The position numbers were made by a program, and so were the translations under genes. Under the pieces are notes generated by a model, which saw only the letters and a program-made list of their open reading frames with translations, did no database searches and was not told the origin of the DNA. From BM003 sp963783695 (GTDB lineage Bacteria; Pseudomonadota; Gammaproteobacteria; Steroidobacterales; BM003), in assembly GCA_963783695.1 (NCBI GenBank), contig CAWAOM010000001.1, forward strand, positions 930,001 through 994,000: 64,000 nt of DNA, read 5' to 3'. Shown in pieces: positions 26,128-33,672 of the stretch. The stretch's first letter is position 1. Every line of letters begins with the position of its first letter.

Positions 26128-28026
26128 TTGCCCGCGGCGCTGGAGTGCTGCCGAGATGGCAACCGAAGACACAAAAACGTTATAAAGATCAGAGACCTGG
26201 TCGTTGACGCCAGCGCCCGGCGCGTGACCCGCGGCGACCAGGAGATCGCGCTGCCGAAATTGTCGTTCGATCTGTTGCTCGCGCATGCCAGGGCCGCGCC
26301 CGACAACCTCTCGATCGACGAACTGATGGACCAGGTCTGGCGCAAGACCGTCGTCAGCCCGACGACCGTGGCCAAGCGCGTCGAACTGTTGCGCCACGCG
26401 CTCGGCGACGACAGCGCCGACCCGCGCTACATCGCGCTCGTCCGCGGGCACGGGTACCGCCTGCTCGCCGATATCCGCGCTGCCCCGCCGGTATCCACTC
26501 AAGGTCGGCGATGGATCATTGCGGCCGTCGCCGCCACCGTCATTGCGGCGGTCGTCGTGGGGATCGCCAGGATGTCAGGGAGCGGGAGACCCGCGCCGGA
26601 GAAGTCGGTCGCCGTCCTGCCATTCGTTGCCATGTCGCAGGACGACGACGTCGAGATTTTCGCCGACGGTCTGACCGAGGAGGTGAGCCACGCGCGCGCG
26701 AATATCGCGGCACTGAAGGTCACCGGGCGCACATCGAGCTTTCATTACAAGAATCGCAACCGGGACCTGCGCGAGATCGGGGCGACGCTAGGGGTCGCCC
26801 ACCTGCTCGAGGGATCGGTACGGCTCAGCGACGATCGCATTCGCGTCACCGCGCAGTTGATCGACGCCGAAGACGGTTTCCATCTCTGGTCCAAGGTCTA
26901 CGACAGCACACCCGCCGATACACTGCGTATCCAGGAGGACATCGCGCGCAACGTCGCCGATGCGCTGCGCGTCACCTTCAGCCTCGAACAGGAAAAGGCG
27001 CTGGTCGCGCACGGCGATATCGATCCGGACTCGTATCTTCTTTACCTGCGCGCGCAGACACTGGCGAGTCGTGCCGGGCCGAGCACCCCCGAGCGCGACG
27101 AGGTATGGTCGCTGCTGCAAACCGTTCTCGAGCGCCACCCGGACTACGTACCGGCGCTTTTGTGGCTCGCAAAGCTGGAAGCGGCATGCCTCAGGTTCTA
27201 CGACGAGAGTTACGAGGTACCGTGGGACGAGGGCTGGAGCCGGGTCGGGCGCAATGCCGAGCGAGTGATCGAGCTCGAGCCCGGCAACGCCGAGGCGCAT
27301 GCGGTCCTGTCCACCGTTGCCTGGCACCACCGACGCGACCCGGTCGAGGCCAACAGGCATATCAGCCAAGCACTCGCTTTGGGCCCAACTAACCTGTACG
27401 TGCTGCAGCTCGCCACGCAGGGTGCCCGTGCGCTCGGCCGCTTCGACCTCGCGCTCAAACTCGATCGATCGCTCGTCGCGCGCGATCCGCTCTGCGTGCG
27501 TTGCCGAATTTGGCTAACCAAGACCTACAAGCAGCTCGGCCGGCTCGAGGAGGCCGAGCAGACCATCCGCGAGGCTCAAACATTGATGGGCGGCGGCGGC
27601 GAATGGACGCTGGGAACGATCCTGCTGCAACGCGGTAAGCCCGCGGCCGCGCTGGAGTCGTTTCCGCTGCTCGATCACCACCTCTACCTGCGGCATGCGG
27701 GACGCGCGATGGCGCTGCATGATCTCGGCCGACCCGAGGAGTCGGCCGCCGAGATCGCGGCGCTGGAAGCGGAATGGGCAACGGAATCACCGATCATCAT
27801 CGCCCAGGTTTATGCCTATATCGGCCAGCCCGATCTCGCCTTCGACTGGATCGGCAGGGACCTGGAGGGGCGCGCGGATTTCGCCCGTGGCGATTATCTC
27901 GACACGTTGTTTGCCAACCCGCACAGCGATCCCCGCTGGCTGCCATTGCTGGAGCGAATCGGGCGCTCACCGGCCCAACTGGCGCGCGTGCCGTTCGGGG
28001 TGCCGATACGGCCCACCTCCAACTGA
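26128..28026 (+). CDS. OmpR/CadC-type wHTH plus TolB-like plus TPR protein
   Basis: About 630 residues. A winged-helix DNA-binding domain (KIRDLVVDASARRVTRGD, LSIDELMDQVWRKTVVSPTT, YIALVRGHGYRL), a membrane segment (RWIIAAVAATVIAAVVVGIA), a TolB-like domain (SVAVLPFVAMSQDDDVEIFA, LLEGSVRLSDDRIRVTAQLI, FHLWSKVYD), then TPR. This is the ToxR/CadC-like one-pass regulator architecture. The start is unsettled: the frame is open back to TTG at 25978, which overlaps the divergent gene; TTG at 26128 is used here. An ATG at 26156 in another frame reads MATEDTKTL then stops, and one added base would join it to KIRDL. Confidence 0.75.
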   Translation: MPAALECCRDGNRRHKNVIKIRDLVVDASARRVTRGDQEIALPKLSFDLLLAHARAAPDNLSIDELMDQVWRKTVVSPTTVAKRVELLRHALGDDSADPRYIALVRGHGYRLLADIRAAPPVSTQGRRWIIAAVAATVIAAVVVGIARMSGSGRPAPEKSVAVLPFVAMSQDDDVEIFADGLTEEVSHARANIAALKVTGRTSSFHYKNRNRDLREIGATLGVAHLLEGSVRLSDDRIRVTAQLIDAEDGFHLWSKVYDSTPADTLRIQEDIARNVADALRVTFSLEQEKALVAHGDIDPDSYLLYLRAQTLASRAGPSTPERDEVWSLLQTVLERHPDYVPALLWLAKLEAACLRFYDESYEVPWDEGWSRVGRNAERVIELEPGNAEAHAVLSTVAWHHRRDPVEANRHISQALALGPTNLYVLQLATQGARALGRFDLALKLDRSLVARDPLCVRCRIWLTKTYKQLGRLEEAEQTIREAQTLMGGGGEWTLGTILLQRGKPAAALESFPLLDHHLYLRHAGRAMALHDLGRPEESAAEIAALEAEWATESPIIIAQVYAYIGQPDLAFDWIGRDLEGRADFARGDYLDTLFANPHSDPRWLPLLERIGRSPAQLARVPFGVPIRPTSN

Positions 28027-28111
28027 TCGGTTCGAGGACGAGAATTGCGTATGTTAGCTTTGGTTACGCGCAACTTCCGAACACATTAGAACGACATACA
28101 GCAAGGTCGTT

Positions 28112-28527
28112 ATGATTCTCGCTCGTCTCGCCAAATCTCTGCGCCGGCAGGACAGGACCACTCTCGCGGTGTAGTTCGCTCTGGTGGTCGCGGGCGTATT
28201 CGTCGCCCTGCAGGTGGACAACTGGAATCAGCAGCGCGTCGCTGAACGCAAGTTTCGCAGCGAACTCGCACTGCTACAGGTCGAGCTCCGCGAAGATCGG
28301 GGGCCACTGGCGGACACCATCGAGCGTAAAGAGGACAATCTAACCGTGCTCACCGCGTTTCCATGGACGAGGAATTCGCCATCCCCGACCGGCTCGAAGC
28401 CCTGAAAAGCTCGGACATTCCTGATATTGCCCGTGCCGCCCTTAACGAGGCCCACTTCACCTACGCCGTGCCGCAATACATGGATCAGAGGGCCTGCGAG
28501 AAATTGATTTCCGGGATGCTCGCCTGA
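28112..28527 (+). pseudogene. Small single-pass membrane protein, broken (DUF6090-like)
   Basis: ATG at 28112 starts MILARLAKSLRRQDRTTLAV, interrupted by TAG at 28172, then FALVVAGVFVALQVDNWNQQ, a transmembrane helix followed by the NWNQQR pattern common to this type of small membrane protein. After about LTVLTAF the frame shifts near 28363 to MDEEFAIPDRLEALKS and ends QRACEKLISGMLA at 28527. One nonsense and one frameshift, so inactive as read. Confidence 0.6.
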
Positions 28528-28802
28528 CCCCGGCAATGGTTGCTTCCCGGAAATACAGTCCGGCGGAATCCGCCCGGAAACGCGGCGAACCTCCCTGCCG
28601 GAGGAGTTGAATCCGCACGCCGGCGCCATCCATAAAGGCGTCCGAAACGTCGGAAAAATCGACCCCTGTTAAAATGGGCTGAGCAGACCGACGCACCGGG
28701 CGTCAGCGGCTGTATATAAAGGCGTCGCCCCACTTGCGCCCCGGCAACCCCCCTCAAAATCAATATCGGCCGACCGATGAGCGCGGCCCGCGAGGAAAAG
28801 TG
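28528..28802. other. Spacer upstream of the MscS-type gene
   Basis: About 275 bases; contains the promoter region of the channel gene. No element recognised. Confidence 0.4.
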
Positions 28803-29948
28803 ATGGAGACAATCAGAGAACTTCTCGATTTCCGGTTCATGGAAAACACCGGAGAGCAGTGGCTCCTCGCAGTGGGCATTGCCCTGCTTTTTTATGTCGT
28901 CTTTTTCATCATCAAGCCTGTCGTGCGCGCGCGGCTGTCGAGGCTCGCAAAACGGACTGAAACCCACTGGGACGATGCTGTTCTGGATCTTCTGGCCAAT
29001 ACCAAGAGCCTGGCACTCCTGATCTTCGCCCTGTTCTTCGGTTCGCTGGTTCTCACGCTGACCGACAAAGTACGCACCATCATCGTCTCGGTGACTCTGA
29101 TCGCCCTCATCCTGCAGGGCGGACTGTGGGCCAGCCAGCTCCTGCAGTACTGGATCAAGCGGGCCACGGAAAAACGCCGGCAGGAGGATCCGGGCAGAGT
29201 GGCCGCCCTCAACGTTTCGAGCTGGGTGGGGCGGCTGACCATCTGGTCCATCGTGCTGCTGCTGATCCTGGATAACCTCGGTATCAACATCACAGCCCTG
29301 GTGGCCGGCCTCGGCGTAGGCGGTATTGCCGTCGCCCTCGCCGTACAGAACATCCTGGGCGATCTTTTCGCATCCCTGTCCATCGTGCTGGACAAACCTT
29401 TCGCCGTCGGCGATTTCATCATCGTCGACGATTACCTGGGCAGCGTGGAGAACGTGGGCCTCAAAACCACCCGGTTGCGCAGCCTGTCGGGGGAACAGCT
29501 CGTCATGTCCAATGCGGACCTGCTGTCAAGCCGAATCCGCAATTACGGGCGCATGTATGAGCGGCGAATCGTTTTCAATCTGGGAGTTACCTACCAGACT
29601 CCCAGGGAAAAGCTGAAAAAGATCCCGGGTATCATCCGCGAAGCCGTGGAGGCACAGGACAAGACCCGCTTCGATCGATCCCACTTCAAGGCCTACGGCG
29701 ATTTCGCCCTGGACTTCGAAACCGTCTATTACGTGCTGGAACCGGACTACAACGTCTACATGAACATGCAGCAGGCGGTGAACCTCGCAATTCACGAGCG
29801 CTTCGAGCAGGAGATGATCGAGTTCGCCTATCCCACCCAGACCCTTTACGTGCAGCAGGTCGGGGCGTCAGCCCCGAGTGACGGAACGAAGAGCAGCCGC
29901 CTGCCGGACGGCGGACAGACCGACGAGCGGCCGCAAGAGAGCGGCTGA
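28803..29948 (+). CDS. Mechanosensitive ion channel, MscS family
   Basis: 381 residues. ATG at 28803 preceded by GAGGAAAAGTG; a 23-codon longer frame lacks a ribosome site. Hydrophobic segments near residues 18-40, 70-90, 98-118 and 140-165, then the pore-lining and beta-domain signature NITALVAGLGVGGIAVALAV, QNILGDLFASLSIVLDKPF and AVGDFIIVDDYLGSVENVGL. The C-terminal region (RRIVFNLGVTYQTP) is the MscS alpha-beta domain. The last ~25 residues are polar and variable. Opens on hypo-osmotic membrane tension to release solutes. Confidence 0.93.
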   Translation: METIRELLDFRFMENTGEQWLLAVGIALLFYVVFFIIKPVVRARLSRLAKRTETHWDDAVLDLLANTKSLALLIFALFFGSLVLTLTDKVRTIIVSVTLIALILQGGLWASQLLQYWIKRATEKRRQEDPGRVAALNVSSWVGRLTIWSIVLLLILDNLGINITALVAGLGVGGIAVALAVQNILGDLFASLSIVLDKPFAVGDFIIVDDYLGSVENVGLKTTRLRSLSGEQLVMSNADLLSSRIRNYGRMYERRIVFNLGVTYQTPREKLKKIPGIIREAVEAQDKTRFDRSHFKAYGDFALDFETVYYVLEPDYNVYMNMQQAVNLAIHERFEQEMIEFAYPTQTLYVQQVGASAPSDGTKSSRLPDGGQTDERPQESG

Positions 29949-29950
29949 TC

Positions 29951-30322
29951 TCAGAGACAGCCGCCTGGCTTCGAGGTCGGAGGGCGGATCAGTGATCCGC
30001 CACGGCGTGGTAGGACTCCGTGTATGAGATTTACCACCTGCTCATTGCTGCCGGCCCCCTTCTCCACGATCTGCTCGACACGACGGCTCAGCAGCTCACG
30101 ATCCTTTTCGGTGAGGTCTTTGGCCGTCAGGACAATGACAGGGATCTCCCACCCCTCCGGACCAGCGCGCATCTCCTCCAGGAAATCGAAACCGTCCATT
30201 ACGAGCATCATCAGATCCAGAAGGATGACGTCCGGCTTTCCCGCATCCATCCGGTCCAGCGCTTCGCGGCCGTTACCGGCCTGACTGACGTTCCAGCCCG
30301 ATTTGGACAGGGTTCGCGCCAT
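29951..30322 (-). pseudogene. Truncated response-regulator receiver domain
   Basis: 123 codons. Contains NGREALDRMDAGKPDVILLD (phospho-acceptor Asp in VILLDLMM), and EIPVIVLTAKD with the conserved Thr and Lys-type end, but lacks the first strand with the acidic DD pair; the frame is closed by TGA just upstream of the first ATG. It is therefore the 3' piece of a receiver domain, probably once part of a hybrid kinase or regulator. Tail is polar. Converges on the MscS gene. Confidence 0.7.
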
Positions 30323-30525
30323 TATTCAATAAGCTGGTTCGTGTCAAGATCCTGCCGATCGACTGGCCGGGTCAACGCCAAGCTCTCGGCTTTCCAGCCG
30401 CCTGATCCCCGACCGCCAAAACTGTACGCAGAGACTTGCGCGGATCTGGCGTCGAATCTCACCCTGGTGGGCTGAATGTGGTCGTGAAAGGCACCCGAAA
30501 GGTCACGCAACCCCCGGAAAGAAAA

Positions 30526-30566
30526 AGGCATTCGCAAGTCTCTGACCGGAGACTCAACGAATGCCT
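30526..30566 (-). terminator. Terminator closing the tRNA-Ser repeat array
   Basis: AGGCATTCG (30526-30534) pairs with CGAATGCCT (30558-30566), with an inner AGTCTC/GAGACT stem. On the minus strand it is followed by TTTTTC. It follows the CCA-like end of the last repeat unit at 30574. Confidence 0.8.
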
Positions 30567-30573
30567 GACTGTC

Positions 30574-30701
30574 TGGCGGCGAGGGTGGGATTGAGTCGCT
30601 CGCTGCGCGAGCTCACCCTTCGGGCAGCCTGTGGCTGTCTGTCGCGCGGCTGCGCCGCGCTCGGTTCGAACCCCGGCGGGTTCGTTCACAAACGCCTCAC
30701 C
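30574..30701 (-). repeat. tRNA-Ser-like repeat unit 4 (diverged)
   Basis: Minus strand starts GGTGAGGCGTTTGTGAACGA, contains GCCGGGGTTCGA, and ends AATCCCACCCTCGCCGCCA. The end stems GGTGAGG and CCTCGCC pair completely with one G-U, unlike units 1-3 which have one mismatch. Internal sequence differs from units 1-3 but again consists of GC hairpins. Confidence 0.75.
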
Positions 30702-30710
30702 GCTAGATGC

Positions 30711-30738
30711 AAAAAGGGCCAGAACAGGGCCCTTTCCT
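30711..30738 (-). terminator. Terminator between repeat units 3 and 4
   Basis: AAAGGGCC and GGGCCCTTT arms with a short AGAACA loop; A-run on the left gives a T-run on the minus strand. Confidence 0.8.
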
Positions 30739-30745
30739 TATCTGC

Positions 30746-30883
30746 TGGCGGAGAGGGTGGGATTACTCGCGCTGCGCGCTCGCCCCTCGAGGGGGCCGCT
30801 CACTCACCTTCGTTCGCTGCGCGTTCTTCGCCGCCTGCGGCGGCTTCGTCGAACCCCGTGGCTTCGTCCACGCACACCTCACC
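30746..30883 (-). repeat. tRNA-Ser-like repeat unit 3
   Basis: One of three nearly identical units spaced exactly 181 bp (starts of the CCA-like end at 30746, 30927, 31108, with the true tRNA at 31289). Minus strand: GGTGAGGTGTGCGTGGACGA, GCCACGGGGTTCGA, hairpins GCCGCCGCAGGCGGC and GCGCGCAGCGCG, then AATCCCACCCTCTCCGCCA. The ends equal the 3' end of the real tRNA-Ser. Confidence 0.85.
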
Positions 30884-30890
30884 GGCAGAT

Positions 30891-30916
30891 AAAAAAAGGG
30901 CCCGCTTGGGCCCTTT
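30891..30916 (-). terminator. GGGCCC-type terminator after repeat unit 2
   Basis: AAAGGGCCC, loop GCTT, GGGCCCTTT; seven A on the left give TTTTTTT on the minus strand. Identical to those at 31072-31097 and 31253-31278. Confidence 0.9.
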
Positions 30917-30926
30917 CCTTATCTGC

Positions 30927-31064
30927 TGGCGGAGAGGGTGGGATTACTCGCGCTGCGCGCTCGCCCCTCAAGGGGGCCGCTCGCTTACTTGCGTTCGCTG
31001 CGCGTTCTTCGCCGCCTGCGGCGGCTTCGTCGAACCCCGTGGCTTCGTCCACGCACACCTCACC
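30927..31064 (-). repeat. tRNA-Ser-like repeat unit 2
   Basis: Same order and near-identical sequence as units 1 and 3, 181 bp apart from each. Confidence 0.85.
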
Positions 31065-31071
31065 GGCAGAT

Positions 31072-31097
31072 AAAAAAAGGGCCCGCTTGGGCCCTTT
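31072..31097 (-). terminator. GGGCCC-type terminator after repeat unit 1
   Basis: Identical hairpin and T-run to 31253-31278, one 181-bp period away. Confidence 0.9.
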
Positions 31098-31107
31098 CCT
31101 TATCTGC

Positions 31108-31245
31108 TGGCGGAGAGGGTGGGATTACTCGCGCTGCGCGCTCGCCCCTCAAGGGGGCCGCTCGCTTACTTGCGTTCGCTGCGCGTTCTTCGCCGCCTGC
31201 GGCGGCTTCGTCGAACCCCGTGGCTTCGTCCACGCACACCTCACC
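31108..31245 (-). repeat. tRNA-Ser-like repeat unit 1
   Basis: First unit after the true tRNA-Ser. Its minus-strand start GGTGAGGTGTGCGTGGACGA resembles the tRNA 5' end GGAGAGGTGGCCGAGTGGTC, and its last 19 bases are identical to the tRNA 3' end. The tRNA T-arm sequence GGGTTCGA|AATCCCACCC is split by about 90 bases of hairpin-forming DNA. Confidence 0.85.
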
Positions 31246-31252
31246 GGCAGAT

Positions 31253-31278
31253 AAAAAAAGGGCCCGCTTGGGCCCTTT
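31253..31278 (-). terminator. Intrinsic terminator of tRNA-Ser
   Basis: AAAGGGCCC (31257-31265), GCTT loop, GGGCCCTTT (31270-31278); on the minus strand followed by TTTTTTT (31253-31259). Eleven bases after the CCA of the tRNA gene. Confidence 0.93.
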
Positions 31279-31288
31279 CCTTATCTGC

Positions 31289-31379
31289 TGGCGGAGAGGG
31301 TGGGATTCGAACCCACGATACGGGGTTACCGTATACTTGAATTCCAATCAAGCGCCTTCGACCACTCGGCCACCTCTCC
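31289..31379 (-). tRNA. tRNA-Ser, anticodon GGA
   Basis: Minus strand begins GGAGAGGTGGCCGAGTGGTC; acceptor GGAGAGG pairs with CCTCTCC, discriminator G, and CCA is encoded. Anticodon stem CTTGA/TCAAG encloses TTGGAAT, giving GGA (reads UCC/UCU). A long variable arm (ACGGTAACCCCGT) is class II, as expected for Ser. T-arm GTGGGTTCGAATCCCAC is intact. Followed by a strong terminator and the repeat array. Confidence 0.97.
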
Positions 31380-31416
31380 GTGGAATTCCTGCACCTGCGT
31401 ATTGCAGGGGCGCGAA

Positions 31417-31444
31417 GATTAACTTAGCAGCAAGCGGGATTCAA
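31417..31444 (-). promoter_or_regulatory. Candidate tRNA-Ser promoter
   Basis: On the minus strand TTGAAT (31439-31444) and TTAATC (31417-31422) are 16 bases apart, followed by a GC-rich discriminator (GCGCCCC), as in stringently controlled stable-RNA promoters. Inferred by position about 35 bases before the tRNA. Confidence 0.4.
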
Positions 31445-31459
31445 TCCGCTCCCGCCCGG

Positions 31460-32059
31460 TCACAGCAATCCACGAACCCGCTCCTCTTCAATGTACCACT
31501 TGTCACCGAGCCGGATCAGACCAACCTCACGACTGATCGCATAGTTCATCGACGGTGTCTCGAATCGCTGCACAAAGCTCAGCATCACCCTGCCCCCCGA
31601 CTGCCGCGACACGGACAGATTGTCTATCGCAATACGCGCCGGTTCCGGGTCGGATATCTGTTTTACCCGTGTGTCGCGCCACTCGTCCAGAGACTCCGTC
31701 GGGGGATCGAACGAATCGGCGTAAAGGCTAAAAAATGTCGCGAGGTCCTTGTCGGTCCAGGCGTCTGCCCATTCATATATCAGCGCTTCCGGGGAGTCGG
31801 GTGCCACCGATCGGCGTGAGAAATACGAAGGTGGTCGCTCGAGACAGTCGTTTCTGGCCGGAGCGGCGGTGGCCGCGCGGCCTTCGGGAACCCGGATAGA
31901 GCGGCTCGAATCCGGCGCCGACATCCCCGGCGGCACCGCAATATCCACTGGAGCCCCGCCGGCACCTCCCGGCTGATTCCGTCCGCCGCATTCGAGACCG
32001 CTGGCACAGGCGGTGAGCGCCGCAACGAGCGGACCTAATAGCAACAGCCTGGATTGCAT
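31460..32059 (-). CDS. Lipoprotein with C-terminal NTF2/Cds6-like domain
   Basis: 199 residues from ATG at 32057-32059: MQSRLLLLGPLVAALTACAS is a lipoprotein signal; a Gly/Pro/Ala-rich linker follows; residues ~95-199 (ALIYEWADAWTDKDLATFFS, LYADSFDPP, MLSFVQRFETPSMNYAISRE, LGDKWYIEEERV) resemble the SnoaL/NTF2-like domain at the C-terminus of Cds6-type proteins. A longer frame starts at 32314 inside dapA and is not used. It is 26 bases downstream of dapA, where other gammaproteobacteria carry bamC; no bamC similarity is visible. Probably periplasmic. Confidence 0.7.
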   Translation of the reverse strand: MQSRLLLLGPLVAALTACASGLECGGRNQPGGAGGAPVDIAVPPGMSAPDSSRSIRVPEGRAATAAPARNDCLERPPSYFSRRSVAPDSPEALIYEWADAWTDKDLATFFSLYADSFDPPTESLDEWRDTRVKQISDPEPARIAIDNLSVSRQSGGRVMLSFVQRFETPSMNYAISREVGLIRLGDKWYIEEERVRGLL

Positions 32060-32085
32060 CGGGGTCACGGCGTGTCCACCTTGAT

Positions 32086-32970
32086 TCAGGACACCAGCCC
32101 GAGATCCTTCAACACCGGTTCCAGCGTGGCCTGACCCGAATCGCTGAGTACGGTCAGCGGCAGGCGGATACCCGAACCGATCATGCCCATCCGGTGAAGC
32201 GCCCACTTGGCGGGTATCGGATTTGACTCCACAAACAACCCCTGGTGCAGCGGCGCCAGCGTCGCATCGATCGCGCGCGCCTCGACGGTATTTCCGGTTA
32301 GCGCCAGTTCGCACATCCGCTGCATTCGCCCGGGAGCCACATTTGCGGACACCGAAATTACGCCGCGCGCTCCCAGCTCAATAAACTCGAGAACGGTCGG
32401 ATCGTCTCCGCTTAGCACGACGAACTCGGACGGACAACGCTCGATGAGTTCGCGGCAGCGAGCAACGGATGACGAAGCTTCCTTGATCCCAACAATATTG
32501 TCGACGCCCGAGAGCCGCCCAACCGTCTCCGGCAACATATCGCAACCGGTGCGCCCCGGAACGTTGTACAACACGATCGGCAAATCTATCGCCGCGGCAA
32601 TGGCGGAGTAATGGCGGTACAGTCCTTCCTGAGTTGGCTTGTTGTAATAAGGAGTTACAACGAGACAGCCGTCGACCCCGCCGATATCCTGCACCGCCCG
32701 CGACAAATCGACGGTCTGGGCGGTCGAGTTTGAGCCGGTGCCGGCAATCACACCAATACGGCCGGCTGCCAGGCGCACGGATTGCTCCACCAGTTCGACG
32801 TGCTCTTCCCGGGTCAGGGTCGCCGACTCACCGGTTGTACCGGCGATAACAAGACCATCTGTGCCCTTGTCAACATGGAAATTGATAAGCCTGGCCAGCG
32901 CCGCATAATCAATGGCACCGGTCTCCGTCATGGGTGTTACGAGTGCAACAATACTTCCGCTGAGTTTCAC
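32086..32970 (-). CDS. dapA: 4-hydroxy-tetrahydrodipicolinate synthase
   Basis: 294 residues, the usual size, from GTG at 32968-32970 (KLSGSIVALVTPM). Catalyses condensation of pyruvate with aspartate semialdehyde in lysine/diaminopimelate synthesis. Visible: GTTGES substrate motif, Tyr in YNVPGRTG, Schiff-base Lys in VGIKEASS, and DGCLVVTPYYNKPTQEG. Starts back to back with gcvR (155-base divergent spacer), a conserved gammaproteobacterial pair. The upstream extension of the frame to 33351 overlaps gcvR and is spurious. Confidence 0.96.
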   Translation of the reverse strand: MKLSGSIVALVTPMTETGAIDYAALARLINFHVDKGTDGLVIAGTTGESATLTREEHVELVEQSVRLAAGRIGVIAGTGSNSTAQTVDLSRAVQDIGGVDGCLVVTPYYNKPTQEGLYRHYSAIAAAIDLPIVLYNVPGRTGCDMLPETVGRLSGVDNIVGIKEASSSVARCRELIERCPSEFVVLSGDDPTVLEFIELGARGVISVSANVAPGRMQRMCELALTGNTVEARAIDATLAPLHQGLFVESNPIPAKWALHRMGMIGSGIRLPLTVLSDSGQATLEPVLKDLGLVS

Positions 32971-33124
32971 GATTGCAGGGAATCCGCAGTGGGGAGAAGA
33001 TGCGGAGATGGTACTGGCGAGCACCTGCCATAGCAAGAATCCGCAGGTGCTTGCACGGCGGTCTTTTCCGCGTACACTCCACAACCATGCATACCCCGGC
33101 AACCAAGGCATTTCTCGTACGCTG

Positions 33125-33655
33125 ATGAACCAGCTCATCGTGATTTCCGCGGTCGGGCGTGACCGGCCCGGCGTCGTCCACGAACTCACGCATGTGGTAC
33201 TCGAGTGCGGCGGCAACATCCTCGAAAGCCGAATGACCGCGCTCGGATCCGAATTCGCGATGCTGCTGCTGGTTTCAGGCAGCTGGCATACGCCGGCAAG
33301 GCTGGAAGCGGCACTGGACAAGTTGGCCGCGGGCAATGAGTTGTCCGTCACGGTGCGTCAGACCCGGGAAAAAGAGCCCAGCCTCAACCAGTTGCCGTAT
33401 GCGGTCGACGTCGTATGCCTCGACCAGGCCGGTATCGTCTACAACCTCGCCAATTTTTTCACCTCGCGCGCAATTGATATTGCCGAATTGACAACTCGAA
33501 GCTATGCCGCCGCACATACCGGTGCGCAGATGTTCGCCGTACAGATGAACATCAATATCCCCCAGGACATCCAGATTTCGGCGCTCCGAGAAGACTTCAT
33601 GGAGTTTTGCGACCAGATGAATCTCGACGCCATTATTGAACCCATCAAAAACTGA
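33125..33655 (+). CDS. gcvR: Glycine cleavage system regulator, ACT-domain type
   Basis: 176 residues, two ACT domains: MNQLIVISAVGRDRPGVVHE at the start and YAVDVVCLDQAGIVYNLANF from about residue 95. Pattern and context (divergent from dapA, followed by bcp) match GcvR, which modulates GcvA control of the glycine cleavage operon; that operon is not in the window. ATG at 33125 is preferred over the 71-codon longer frame overlapping dapA. Confidence 0.9.
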   Translation: MNQLIVISAVGRDRPGVVHELTHVVLECGGNILESRMTALGSEFAMLLLVSGSWHTPARLEAALDKLAAGNELSVTVRQTREKEPSLNQLPYAVDVVCLDQAGIVYNLANFFTSRAIDIAELTTRSYAAAHTGAQMFAVQMNINIPQDIQISALREDFMEFCDQMNLDAIIEPIKN

Positions 33656-33672
33656 AGGAGTTGGAGACAGCG

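Noticed and set aside
30574..31288. CRISPR or coding repeat at 31 kb
   Set aside because: Units are 138 bp with terminators between, and the long frames across them arise from the repeat composition; the tRNA similarity explains them.
32086..33351. Extended dapA frame of 421 residues
   Set aside because: The first ~127 codons overlap gcvR and do not resemble DapA; the GTG at 32970 gives the normal 294 residues.
33661..33672. Earlier start for bcp at 33661
   Set aside because: Adds only four codons and places the AAGGAG too close; ATG at 33673 fits better.
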